This document shows, in pieces, positions 17,300-25,108 of a stretch of 64,000 nucleotides of DNA. Position 1 is the stretch's first letter; the number at the start of each line of letters is the position of its first letter. A program made the position numbers and the translations under genes. Below the pieces are notes generated by a model. The model was not told the origin of the DNA. It did no database searches and saw only the letters and a program-made list of their open reading frames with translations. The stretch is from Oleiharenicola sp. (GTDB taxonomy: Bacteria > Verrucomicrobiota > Verrucomicrobiia > Opitutales > Opitutaceae), in the NCBI GenBank assembly GCA_025363455.1, contig JANYDW010000038.1, forward strand, positions 1 through 64,000. The letters run 5' to 3'.

Positions 17300-17962
17300 C
17301 TACGACTTAAAATAGGTTTCCCGGGCTTTGACTTGCACGATTTTTTTCTCGGGCAGGACGTACGCCGTGAGGCTGCCGCCGAGGACACAGGCGGTGTCGA
17401 TGCCGAGCGTCCACTTGGTGCGGGAGATGTCCTCGCGCGGCGTGTGGCCGTAGACGACGAAGGGCGGGCCTTCCCACAGGGTCGACCAGTGCGGGGCGTC
17501 GGGCATCTCGGAACGCTTGTGCGGCTCGCCGTCCTTGCCGACCACCTGGATGCGGGTGACGACCCGCGCGGGCTGCTTCTGCCAGGGCCGGCCGGGCAGG
17601 AAGCCGCCATGAACGAAGACCACGCCAAGTTCCTCGTCCTCGTAGGTGAGCTTCATGGTCTCGAGATAATCCCAGTCCCTGCCCCGGAGCTGCTCCATCG
17701 TGGCGTAGTCGTATTTCTTGAGGTGGCTGGGGTCGTCGGTGCGACGGTAGTTGAGGTGGCGCAACTCATGGTTGCCCATGAGCGAGGCCGTGGCGTGCTC
17801 CCGGGCCAGTTCCACGACCTTGCCGCTGTCGGGTCCGCGGCTGATGAGGTCGCCCAGCAGGATCAGGCGGTCGTCCTTCTTCAGGTCGAGCTTGTCGAGC
17901 AGGTCGGCAAATTCCTTGTGACACCCGTGGATGTCGCCGACGGCGATGAGACGGCCGCTCAT
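17300..17962 (-). CDS. PPP-family serine/threonine (metallo)phosphatase
   Basis: A 220-residue calcineurin-like phosphoesterase. The metal-binding signatures are in order: GDIHG (residues 8-12), GDLISRGPDS (about 37-46) and GNHELRHLNY (about 64-73), followed by the C-terminal YGHTP and GIDTACVLGG motifs. This is the bacterial PPP type related to lambda phosphatase and ApaH/PrpA. Substrate could be phosphoprotein or dinucleoside polyphosphate. It converges with the membrane protein gene and is divergent from 18167. Confidence 0.92.
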   Translation of the reverse strand: MSGRLIAVGDIHGCHKEFADLLDKLDLKKDDRLILLGDLISRGPDSGKVVELAREHATASLMGNHELRHLNYRRTDDPSHLKKYDYATMEQLRGRDWDYLETMKLTYEDEELGVVFVHGGFLPGRPWQKQPARVVTRIQVVGKDGEPHKRSEMPDAPHWSTLWEGPPFVVYGHTPREDISRTKWTLGIDTACVLGGSLTAYVLPEKKIVQVKARETYFKS

Positions 17963-17973
17963 GGGGATGAGCG

Positions 17974-18118
17974 GAAGTAGCGAGCAGTGAGTAGCGCGTG
18001 GTGAGTAGGGAGAGACCCCAGCACCCGCAGAGCTGATCTCTTTCTTAGTCTAGTCATAGAGGCTGCGGAAGTTTGTTACGTAGGATGCTCGCTACTCACT
18101 ACTCGATGCTCGCTACTT
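17974..18118. repeat. Inverted repeat of GTAGCGAGCA / TGCTCGCTAC words
   Basis: GAAGTAGCGAGCAGTGAGTA begins near 17974 and is answered by CTACTCACTACTCGATGCTC and GCTACTTC ending near 18118. It fills most of the 204-bp divergent gap between the phosphatase and the next plus-strand gene. No promoter motif stands out. Confidence 0.7.
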
Positions 18119-18166
18119 CATTTTAGCTAGCCTTCACCGGGCCCCGGGGTAAACAGGAAAACGTCC

Positions 18167-18868
18167 ATGGAGCTGAATCTTCACCCGATTGCCACAAAGT
18201 GTTTCGTCAGTAACCGCGAGTTCGCCGAGGGCGACCGCATCGTCAGTTATCTTGTCCGCCCTGCGACGGATTCGACCCGCTCACCGCAGGCCGGCTCAGG
18301 GTCTGGCGGCGAGGCGAAACCGGCCTTCGCCCGATACGATCTGCTTGAATCCGAAGACTGTCCGGCCTTCAGCCAAGGCGACTTTAGCGCGGGGGCGAAT
18401 CGCCCCCAGTCGGTCGAACGGGCTTTCGTCTATTGCCGGTGGGTCACGGCCTACAAGCCGCGGCGCGACGAGGACTCCGCCCTGGCGCTCAAGCTCACCG
18501 CCGAGAACCTGTTCCTGACCTTGGCGACGCCGTCGGGTGATTCGACTCTCAACGCTCAACCCTCAGCTCTTAACACTCCCCTCCTCCAGTTCCTCGCCCT
18601 CATGCTCGAACGTAAGAAGCTGATCAAGCTGCGCGGCCTGACAGAGGACGGCGCCCGCCAGATCTATGAGCATATGCCCTCGCACCAGCTCTACGAGGTG
18701 CCGGTCGGTGACCTGAACGTGGAGTTTTTCCAGAAGATCCAGGAGCACCTCGGCGTGCTCGTCGGCACGCCAAAGCCGAAGGCAGCGGCACCAGACGGCG
18801 CCGACAGAGGACAGAAGTCAGAGGTCAGCCGGCAGCCGGCAGCCCCAGCCGAAACCCTCAACTCATAG
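18167..18868 (+). CDS. Conserved hypothetical protein with repeat-derived insertions
   Basis: A 233-residue protein of unknown function starting MELNLHPIATKCFVSNREF. The conserved-looking parts are the N-terminal half, with RYDLLESEDCPAF, and a helical region LQFLALMLERKKLIKLRGL. Two stretches look like intergenic words that became coding: DSTLNAQPSALNTPL (18543-18580, CTCAACGCTCAACCCTCAGC) and DRGQKSEVSRQ (18803-18829, inverse of the TCTGACTTCTGTCCTCTG word). The end may be longer than in relatives for this reason. It precedes the YhaM-like gene by 116 bp. Confidence 0.75.
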   Translation: MELNLHPIATKCFVSNREFAEGDRIVSYLVRPATDSTRSPQAGSGSGGEAKPAFARYDLLESEDCPAFSQGDFSAGANRPQSVERAFVYCRWVTAYKPRRDEDSALALKLTAENLFLTLATPSGDSTLNAQPSALNTPLLQFLALMLERKKLIKLRGLTEDGARQIYEHMPSHQLYEVPVGDLNVEFFQKIQEHLGVLVGTPKPKAAAPDGADRGQKSEVSRQPAAPAETLNS

Positions 18869-18874
18869 ATGGGA

Positions 18875-18938
18875 GGTAGGGCGCGACCGCTGGGCGCGCC
18901 GTTACCAATTCGCGGCGGGCCAGCGGTCCCGCCCTACC
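18875..18938. repeat. Dispersed hairpin repeat, family D copy 2
   Basis: GGTAGGGCGCGACCGCTGGG at the left and CCAGCGGTCCCGCCCTACC at the right, with GTTACCAATTCGCGG between. It follows the stop of the 233-residue gene by 6 bp and is followed at 18944-18973 by a family F word repeat that runs almost to the next start codon. Confidence 0.85.
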
Positions 18939-18984
18939 CAATTGACTCTGTCCTCTGACTTCTGTCATCTGACCACCGATCCCC

Positions 18985-19974
18985 ATGGCCGACCTCTCCA
19001 CTCCCATCACCGTCCGCGACATCAAGAATCTGCCTCGGGATGGAGGTGATACCTGTGCCAGCGTGCTCCTCGTCCGCCGCGTCACACCCAAAACGGCCAA
19101 GAATGGCAATCCCTTCCTCGCCGTCGATGTCGGCGACAAGACCGGTAATTTCAACCTGAACGTCTTCGGCGACAGCCCGGCCTTCGAGCTGTTCTCCTCT
19201 CTCAGGGAGGGCGGCATCGTCCGGGCCGAGCTTCGCATCGAGTATTTCCAGGACCGGCTCTCGCCCAAACTCCTGCGGGCCGAGGCCCTCACCCTCGACC
19301 AGCTCGCCGACTCCCCCCTGCTGTCGAACCTCGTCGAGACCGCCCCCGAGGACGGCGGCGCACTCTGGACCGAGTTCCAGCAACACATCGCCGCAATCGG
19401 CCAGGCCGAGCTGCGCGCGACGGTGCAGGCCGTGTTCGACGACATCGGCGAATCCTTTCGCGTCGCGCCCGCCGCCGTCGCCATGCACCACGCCTACCGC
19501 CACGGCCTGCTGGAGCACACCACGCACATGGCCCGGGCCTGCCGCGCCCTCCTGCCACTCTACCCCGAGGTGGACGCCGATCTCGCTCTCGCGGGCGTGC
19601 TCGTGCACGACACGGGCAAGGTGATCGAATACCAGGGCGACCTCGTCACGTCGCGCAGCCGCAAAGGTATTTTGCAAGGCCACGTTGTTCTCGGCTACCA
19701 ACTCGTGCGCAAGGCCGGCATCAAGTCCAAGCTTAACGCCGACCTGCTCGAACGCCTCGAGCACATCGTGCTCAGCCATCAGGGCGAACTCGAGTGGGGC
19801 GCGGCCGTCATTGCCGCGACGCCCGAAGCGGTCTTCGTCGCCAAGATCGACGACCTCGACGCCAAGATGGGCATGGTGCAACGCCTCCTCCGCCAGGCCA
19901 ACGAGGGCGATTCCTTCTCTGATAAACACATCGGTCTCAACGCACAGCTGTTGCTGGCGAAGCCGGTGAAGTGA
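18985..19974 (+). CDS. YhaM-like 3'-5' exoribonuclease (OB fold plus HD domain)
   Basis: A 329-residue protein. Residues about 5-90 form an OB-fold nucleic-acid-binding domain (NPFLAVDVGDKTGNFNLNVF). Residues about 160-280 form an HD domain with YRHGLLEHTTHMARAC, VLVHDTGKVIEY and LSHQGELEWGA. This OB-HD order is that of YhaM/CBF1, a Mn-dependent exonuclease acting on RNA and DNA ends. The ATG at 18985 follows a TCTGTCATCTGACC word repeat by 12 bp. The downstream gap holds a family B repeat shared with the convergent MFS gene. Confidence 0.9.
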   Translation: MADLSTPITVRDIKNLPRDGGDTCASVLLVRRVTPKTAKNGNPFLAVDVGDKTGNFNLNVFGDSPAFELFSSLREGGIVRAELRIEYFQDRLSPKLLRAEALTLDQLADSPLLSNLVETAPEDGGALWTEFQQHIAAIGQAELRATVQAVFDDIGESFRVAPAAVAMHHAYRHGLLEHTTHMARACRALLPLYPEVDADLALAGVLVHDTGKVIEYQGDLVTSRSRKGILQGHVVLGYQLVRKAGIKSKLNADLLERLEHIVLSHQGELEWGAAVIAATPEAVFVAKIDDLDAKMGMVQRLLRQANEGDSFSDKHIGLNAQLLLAKPVK

Positions 19975-20055
19975 ACCCAAGACAGTTTGCGCAGAAGCCA
20001 ACCGAGGAAACAGAGGCCGCTGGAGGGCCCGCCTCCCTGCGGGCCGGATAGCTGA

Positions 20056-20160
20056 ACACACCCCGCCCTCCGGGCACCCCTCTTGATAGAGGGGACCAAG
20101 CCCACGGGTGCGAAGTTCCCCTCTACGACGAGGGGTGGCGCATGGCGCCGGGGTATGTGG
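20056..20160. repeat. Dispersed double-hairpin repeat, family B copy 1
   Basis: Begins ACACACCCCGCCC and ends GCGCCGGGGTATGTGG. Inside are two short hairpins of the type CCCCTCTTGATAGAGGGG and CCCCTCTACGACGAGGGG. It lies between the YhaM-like gene and the convergent MFS gene, where it may act as a two-way terminator. Other copies: 39965-40074, 40600-40838 (interrupted) and 44002-44104. Confidence 0.9.
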
Positions 20161-20161
20161 A

Positions 20162-21448
20162 TCAGGCCCCCCGCCCCACCCGATGCCCGCGCAGGGCATA
20201 GTGCAGGATGAACACGTAACACGGCAGCGTGCACCAGAAGAAGGCGGGCTGTGATCCGAGGCTCAGAGCCAGCCGGCCGTAGATCTGCGGTACGATCGCC
20301 CCGCCGGCGATGCCCATGATCAGGAGGGCGGAACCGGTTTTCGTGAAACGGCCGAGGCCGTCGATCGCCAGCGGGAAAATCGCCGGCCACATGAGAGAGT
20401 TGGCCAAGCCGAGCAGCGCGATGCAGGTGACGGCCGTGCGTCCGCCCGTCGCGAAGGCCGCGCCGGCCAGGGCGATGCCTGCAACCGCCGAAAGCGCGAG
20501 GGCCGTCTGCTGCTTCAGGTATTTCGGAATCATGAACACCCCGATCAGGTAACCGGCAATCATCGAACAAAGCGTGTACGAGGTCAGGCTCTTGGTCTGG
20601 TCGAGGCTCATGCCGAGGGATTTGGCATAAGGGCCGATCACATCGCCCGCCATCACCTCGACGCCGACATAAACGAAGATGCAGACCACCCCGAGCAGCA
20701 GGTGCGGAAACTGCCAGATGTTGGACCGTCCTCCGGCTGGGCTTTCAGCGCTGTCCTCCAGGCCCGGGTTGATGTCCTGCAGCGGCGAAAACCGAATAGC
20801 CAGCGCGAGCAGGAAGAGCACGACCGCCATCATGACGTAAGGCGCGACCACGCGTTGCGACAGTTCCTGCAGCAGCAGCGCCCGTTCCCCCGCAGAGGTG
20901 GCGGCGGCGATGCGCGCTTCGGTCTCGCTCGCGCCCTTCAGCACGATGGCTCCGAGAACGAGCGGACTGAGGGCACCCGCGACCTTGTTGCAGATGCCCA
21001 TGATGCTGATGCGGCTGGCGGCGCTCTCCAGCGGCCCGATCACGGAGATATAGGGATTGGAGGCCGTCTGCAGCAGGGCGAGGCCCATGCCCTGCACGAA
21101 AAGTCCGGTCAGAAACAGGGCGAAGCTCCGGCTCGATGCCGCCGGCACGAACAGCAGCGCCCCGAGCGCCATGATGGCGAGGCCGAGCGACATGCCGTTC
21201 TTGAACCCGACGCGCTGCAGGATGAAGGACGACGGAAGCGCGAGGCAGAAGTAGGCCATGTAGAAGGCGAACGTCACTAGCAGCGCCTGCGCATCGGTCT
21301 GGAGATCGCAGGCCAGTTTCAAAAACGGAATCAGCGTGCCGTTCAGCCAGGTAACGAAGCCGAAGATAAAAAATAGTGCACCGATGATGCCGATTGACAG
21401 GGCTTGGCTGCCGCCCGAGCGGGGCGAATTGGCGGGGGCTTGGGTCAT
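20162..21448 (-). CDS. FucP-type sugar:proton symporter (MFS)
   Basis: A 428-residue, 12-span transporter of the FHS/FucP branch (fucose, glucose/galactose, N-acetylglucosamine NagP). Typical parts are FFIFGFVTWLNGTLIPFLK in span 1, FVQGMGLALLQTASNPYI in the first half and YVGVEVMAGD at span 7. The start is the ATG 21446-21448, which overlaps the TGA of the hexosaminidase gene by 4 bp (ATGA), so the two are translationally coupled. With GH20 upstream, uptake of N-acetylglucosamine or a related sugar is the likely job. Confidence 0.92.
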   Translation of the reverse strand: MTQAPANSPRSGGSQALSIGIIGALFFIFGFVTWLNGTLIPFLKLACDLQTDAQALLVTFAFYMAYFCLALPSSFILQRVGFKNGMSLGLAIMALGALLFVPAASSRSFALFLTGLFVQGMGLALLQTASNPYISVIGPLESAASRISIMGICNKVAGALSPLVLGAIVLKGASETEARIAAATSAGERALLLQELSQRVVAPYVMMAVVLFLLALAIRFSPLQDINPGLEDSAESPAGGRSNIWQFPHLLLGVVCIFVYVGVEVMAGDVIGPYAKSLGMSLDQTKSLTSYTLCSMIAGYLIGVFMIPKYLKQQTALALSAVAGIALAGAAFATGGRTAVTCIALLGLANSLMWPAIFPLAIDGLGRFTKTGSALLIMGIAGGAIVPQIYGRLALSLGSQPAFFWCTLPCYVFILHYALRGHRVGRGA

Positions 21449-23535
21449 GGGGCAAGAGAAGCGCCGATCAGACGCGGCAGGGTTTTGCTGACGGGTAGTT
21501 CCGCAGCTCCGTGGGGCACGGCGGCACCCTTGAAGGCATCCGCAACCTTGCGCTGCTCCTCGGTGGACAGTTCCCGGCCGTCGCGCAGCGCGGCGGTTGC
21601 GATCGTGCCATACGACGACGCATCCGCCAGGGCCTGCAACAAAGGCTGCGCCTCCGCCAGACGCGGGGAAAGCGCCGGCAGCCGGTCGAGCAGGTACTGC
21701 GCGGTGTCCCGCCAATCGGAGAGCATTGTCTCCACGCGCCGGGCCGCCGGGGCCGAGCGTGGCGTGGCGAGGAATTGGTCGATCGTTGAGGCAAATTCTC
21801 GAGACGGGGCGCTGTCCGGGCGGGCGCAATCCACCAGGCCGTCCAGCGGTGTGAACTGGGTCGCACCCGGTTGCTGTCCCCCACGCTTGTAATCCTTCAC
21901 CGGCTCCAGCAGATCGACGAAGGCGCGCAAAGCCCGGAGGTCATTCACCGTGGCCCCGTCCCCAGCGAGACGTCGAAGCGCGGGATCAATGTACCTCTCG
22001 TGGTAGAGCCCGGCCTCCTCGAGGCGGCGGCTGACGACCGCGAGCCGCCGATACATGTCAGGCACATCCCGGACGTTTTCAGGCGACCAGAGGCGTTCGG
22101 CAATGGCGGCGGTGCGCGGCCAGATACGCGAGTCGATCAGCTCGGGCGTTACCCACTCGGCCCACATCGTGGCCTCGCCGCCGAGGACGAGAGCGCGCTG
22201 GGCGGCGGTCAACGCTGCCGTGGCGGGCGCGGGATCGTTCAGGTAGTGCTTCGCGGCGGGATGGTTCAGGTCGATGTAGTAGCCATTCGAAAGCAGAACT
22301 TGGAAGCCCTGCTTGGTGGCGGCAGCGATTCCTTCCGGGCCGCGCCATGAGTGGACCACGCTGCCGGCCGGCAGGTCGGGGTGCAGGATCTCGTCCCAGC
22401 CGACGAGCTTCTTGCCGTGCTTGAGGAGAATAGCGTTTACCCGCTGGTTGAAATAGGCGTGGAGGCCGGCGTTGTCCTTGAGGTTGTGCTCCTTGATGAA
22501 CTGCTGGATGTGCGCATTGGCCGACCAATGCTTGCCGTTGTTCTCGTCTCCGCCGATGTGCAGGTAAGGATCGGGGAAGAGCGCGGCCATCTCGCCGAGG
22601 AAGCCGTCGAGCACGCGGTAGACCTCCTCGTTGGTGGGATCGAGCACGGGGTTGAAAATGCCCCACTTCCGCTCGATCGCATAGGGTCCGGGCGCGCTGC
22701 CCAGCTCCGGGCGGCCCACCAGCCAACTCGTCGCATGGCCTGGCATGTCGAACTCCGGCACGACCCGGATGCCCCGCGCCGCGGCGTAGGTGATGAGCTC
22801 GCGCATTTCGTTCTGGGTAAAATAGTGCCCGTCGGAACCCAGTTCATGCAGTTTGGGAAAGGTCTTGCTCTCGATGCGGAACCCCTGGTCCTCGGTCAGG
22901 TGCAGGTGGAGGACGTTGAGCTTCACGAGGGCCATGCCGTCGAGATTGCGTTTGATGACGTCCATCGGCTGCCAGTGCCGGCAAACGTCAATCATCAGTC
23001 CGCGCCAGGGAAACCGCGGCTCGTCGGTGATCGTCACCACGGGGAGGAACCAGCCGCTCGCGTCGGACTGGATCAGTTGCTGCAAGGTAGCCAGCCCATG
23101 CAGGACGCCGCGGGCTGTAGGCGCACGCAGCAACGCGCGCGTCGGGCTGATTTCCAGGAGGTAGGATTCGTTCTCGCCGAGTTGCGGGATCACCTCGCCG
23201 GGGGCAGCGCACTCGATGACGAGCTGGCCGGAACCGGCGTCCGCTGCCGGGGTGTATTCGCCGACGGCGGTGCGAGCAAAAGTCAGGCCGCTCCTCTCCT
23301 CCATAGCCCGCAAGGTCCGGCGCAGAGCGCCCATGAGCCGCGCATCGGGCGCAGCGGCGAAGGCGACGCTGAAACCGGCGGTCACGGCCAGGCGGCCGGA
23401 ACCCATTTTCAGGGTCGCGGGCGCAGGCATCAGGACGGATTCGTTTGGAGCGCCCATGGTCATCGGGCCGGCCAGCAGCCCGCCCAATAGGAGCGAAACA
23501 CCGCAACGGGAAGCGAACCAAGCGAATTCATTCAT
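21445..23535 (-). CDS. Exported beta-N-acetylhexosaminidase (GH20)
   Basis: A 696-residue secreted glycosidase that removes terminal GlcNAc or GalNAc. The N-terminus has an export signal (GVSLLLGGLLAGPMTMGAP). A GH20b-type alpha/beta domain comes next, then the TIM barrel with PWRGLMIDVCRHW, HLHLTEDQGFRIE and the catalytic pair D330-E331 in HIGGDENNGKHW. The ATG at 23533-23535 was chosen because the 54 upstream in-frame codons lie in a family A repeat. It is the first gene of a two-gene operon with the FucP-type transporter. Confidence 0.94.
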   Translation of the reverse strand: MNEFAWFASRCGVSLLLGGLLAGPMTMGAPNESVLMPAPATLKMGSGRLAVTAGFSVAFAAAPDARLMGALRRTLRAMEERSGLTFARTAVGEYTPAADAGSGQLVIECAAPGEVIPQLGENESYLLEISPTRALLRAPTARGVLHGLATLQQLIQSDASGWFLPVVTITDEPRFPWRGLMIDVCRHWQPMDVIKRNLDGMALVKLNVLHLHLTEDQGFRIESKTFPKLHELGSDGHYFTQNEMRELITYAAARGIRVVPEFDMPGHATSWLVGRPELGSAPGPYAIERKWGIFNPVLDPTNEEVYRVLDGFLGEMAALFPDPYLHIGGDENNGKHWSANAHIQQFIKEHNLKDNAGLHAYFNQRVNAILLKHGKKLVGWDEILHPDLPAGSVVHSWRGPEGIAAATKQGFQVLLSNGYYIDLNHPAAKHYLNDPAPATAALTAAQRALVLGGEATMWAEWVTPELIDSRIWPRTAAIAERLWSPENVRDVPDMYRRLAVVSRRLEEAGLYHERYIDPALRRLAGDGATVNDLRALRAFVDLLEPVKDYKRGGQQPGATQFTPLDGLVDCARPDSAPSREFASTIDQFLATPRSAPAARRVETMLSDWRDTAQYLLDRLPALSPRLAEAQPLLQALADASSYGTIATAALRDGRELSTEEQRKVADAFKGAAVPHGAAELPVSKTLPRLIGASLAP

Positions 23536-23584
23536 TGGGGCACCGATTGAAAGCCCTTCCAGTGCAAACACCGCAAGACCAAAG

Positions 23585-23676
23585 CAGGTTACGCACAAAG
23601 GCATGGAGACACAAAAGTCGATCCCCCGGCTATTCTTTTCTGAAACCTGTGCCTTTGTGTCTTTGTGGTTCACCTG
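23585..23676. repeat. Dispersed inverted repeat, family A copy 3
   Basis: Left part CAGGTTACGCACAAAGGCAT and right part GTGCCTTTGTGTCTTTGTGG, upstream of the GH20 gene. It would lie in the promoter or 5' leader region of the GH20-MFS operon. Confidence 0.8.
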
Positions 23677-23756
23677 GGGGTGAGTCTTCAAAACCACTAT
23701 GTCCCACCGCTGAATACCGATGCAGAGAAGAACCGATCAGGTTTAGCCACTTATCC

Positions 23757-24007
23757 TTCGCCTAACGGCTGCGCTTTAAGATCCCCTTCGCCTAATCGGC
23801 TCCGATCTTGGTTCCCGGGGAGCGGCTAATCGCCCCAAAGAGCAGTAAAACTCGATTGTCCGTCGGCGATTAGCCGACCCCCGAAGCCCACTGTGGAGCC
23901 GATCATCCGCCTGAGTTTCGCATCGCGAGAACTCAGGACGGACCCTGGGCGGCCAGCCAGGCCGCAACAGGGTCGGAGCTCACAATATAGCGCAGCCGTT
24001 AGGCGAA
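23757..24007. repeat. 251-bp nested inverted-repeat element with 19-bp perfect ends
   Basis: The ends are a perfect 19-bp inverted repeat: TTCGCCTAACGGCTGCGCT at 23757-23775 and its complement at 23989-24007. Nested inside are ATCGGCTC (23795-23802) with GAGCCGAT (23896-23903) and a perfect 12-bp pair CGGCTAATCGCC (23823-23834) with GGCGATTAGCCG (23865-23876). The outer arms contain GCCTAAC and GTTAGGC, which fit the RYYYAAC/GTTRRRY cores of integron attC sites, but no integrase or cassette is seen. It could equally be a MITE or a structured RNA. It is not coding. Confidence 0.75.
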
Positions 24008-24055
24008 GCGTTAGTGGTTAATCTCTTCTACGTTTTGAAAACACGCCCGAGTGCC

Positions 24056-24946
24056 TTATCTTAGAATTTCTCCCTTGGTCGCGTCGCCCGGCAGGTCCAG
24101 TAGCTGGATCTGGTTGATGGTCTTGAAATGCGCATGGTCGGCAAACTCCCAGACCACCTTCTTGTCCGGCGTGACCTCGAAGAAATGCGGCTGTTTGCCA
24201 ATATTTCCGTGCCCGAGATAATTGCAGAAAATGGTATTCCCGTTGGGCAGGCGCTGCAGCCCGGCCATCAGGCGCAGGGTATTGCCGGGCAGGTCTTGCT
24301 CGCTGAGTTCCCAGACGACCTTGTCGTGTTCGTCCACCTCGATGACCTTGTGGCCGTCGCCACAGGTGATGAGCAGGTTGCGATTGGCTAGCAGCACTGC
24401 CCCACGTACGTCGCCGGGGACGGCGATGGAACGCAGCACCTTGCCGTCGCCGTCGAGTTCCTCAACGCGGTGCTCGCCCTTGCGGCAGACGAGATAGTGC
24501 CCGGCGCTGGTCTTGCGCACGCCGCGGAATTGGTCGTGCAGTTTGATGGGGGCAGGCGGCACCGGCAGCTTGATCTCCTTGGCAATCTGGCCGTCGCGGC
24601 CGATCTCAAGAATCCGGCTGGTGCCATTCTCCATCACGAGCACGCGCCCATCGGACAGCGGCTGGCAGGCATGGATTTCAGTCTGTTCCGGGGACTTGTA
24701 CTCCCACACAATCTGCTTGGCCGGGGTCATCTCGATGGCGCCGCGCGAATGACAGAAGAGATAATTGCCATTGGGCAGGGCCCAACAGTCCTGCGGGTGC
24801 TTGTACGAAACCTCCCATTCGACGACGCCTTCCGCGGACACCACGGCGATCTTGTTACCATAGGAATCGGTGCAGAGGAAACGGTGGCCCGCTTGGGCAG
24901 CGGACACGAGGAGGAGGAACGAGACGAGCAGGGAGACGGGTTTCAT
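24056..24946 (-). CDS. Exported beta-propeller protein (PQQ/arylsulfotransferase-like repeats)
   Basis: A 296-residue protein with a clear signal peptide (PVSLLVSFLLLVSAAQA). The mature part consists of six or so short beta-propeller repeats, each with a W-E-x motif near a strand end (GVVEWEVSY, QIVWEYKSPEQTE, KVVWELSEQD, KVVWEFADH) and LPNGN turns. Such proteins bind or process small organic ligands or act as scaffolds; no catalytic residue can be assigned. The ATG at 24944-24946 follows a family F word repeat (24965-24997, in the minus-strand sense TCTGTCTTCTGTCATCTG). Confidence 0.85.
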   Translation of the reverse strand: MKPVSLLVSFLLLVSAAQAGHRFLCTDSYGNKIAVVSAEGVVEWEVSYKHPQDCWALPNGNYLFCHSRGAIEMTPAKQIVWEYKSPEQTEIHACQPLSDGRVLVMENGTSRILEIGRDGQIAKEIKLPVPPAPIKLHDQFRGVRKTSAGHYLVCRKGEHRVEELDGDGKVLRSIAVPGDVRGAVLLANRNLLITCGDGHKVIEVDEHDKVVWELSEQDLPGNTLRLMAGLQRLPNGNTIFCNYLGHGNIGKQPHFFEVTPDKKVVWEFADHAHFKTINQIQLLDLPGDATKGEILR

Positions 24947-24964
24947 GGGGTTGGGGAGGAAGCG

Positions 24965-24997
24965 CAGAGAACAGATGACAGAAGACAGAGAACAGTC
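24965..24997. repeat. Word repeat, family F, in the leader of a minus-strand gene
   Basis: Plus strand AGAGAACAGATGACAGAAGA followed by CAGAGAACAG, the complement of the TCTGTCATCTG word. It ends about 20 bp before the ATG of the propeller gene, the same placement as the copy before 18985. Confidence 0.7.
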
Positions 24998-25038
24998 GAT
25001 CCGGCAGTGCAGTGCAATCGGACAGTAAGCAGGGTAAA

Positions 25039-25104
25039 GGTCGGACGCGACCGCTGAGCGTGCCATATTCAATTCGCGGCAGACCAAGCGGCCCCATCCT
25101 AACC
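25039..25104. repeat. Dispersed hairpin repeat, family D copy 3 (decayed)
   Basis: GGTCGGACGCGACCGCTGAG at the left and AAGCGGCCCCATCCTAACC at the right, with AATTCGCGG in the middle as in copy 2. More diverged than the other two. It follows the stop of the pilC/gspF gene, so it may end the pilus operon transcript. Confidence 0.75.
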
Positions 25105-25108
25105 CAAG

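Noticed and set aside
21448-21829. N-terminal extension of the FucP-type transporter upstream of 21448
   Set aside because: It would overlap the GH20 gene by over 380 bp and encodes an Arg/Gly/Ala-rich stretch with no transporter features.
23757-24007. Chromosomal integron array
   Set aside because: Only one attC-like structure, no repeats at regular spacing and no integrase gene in the window.
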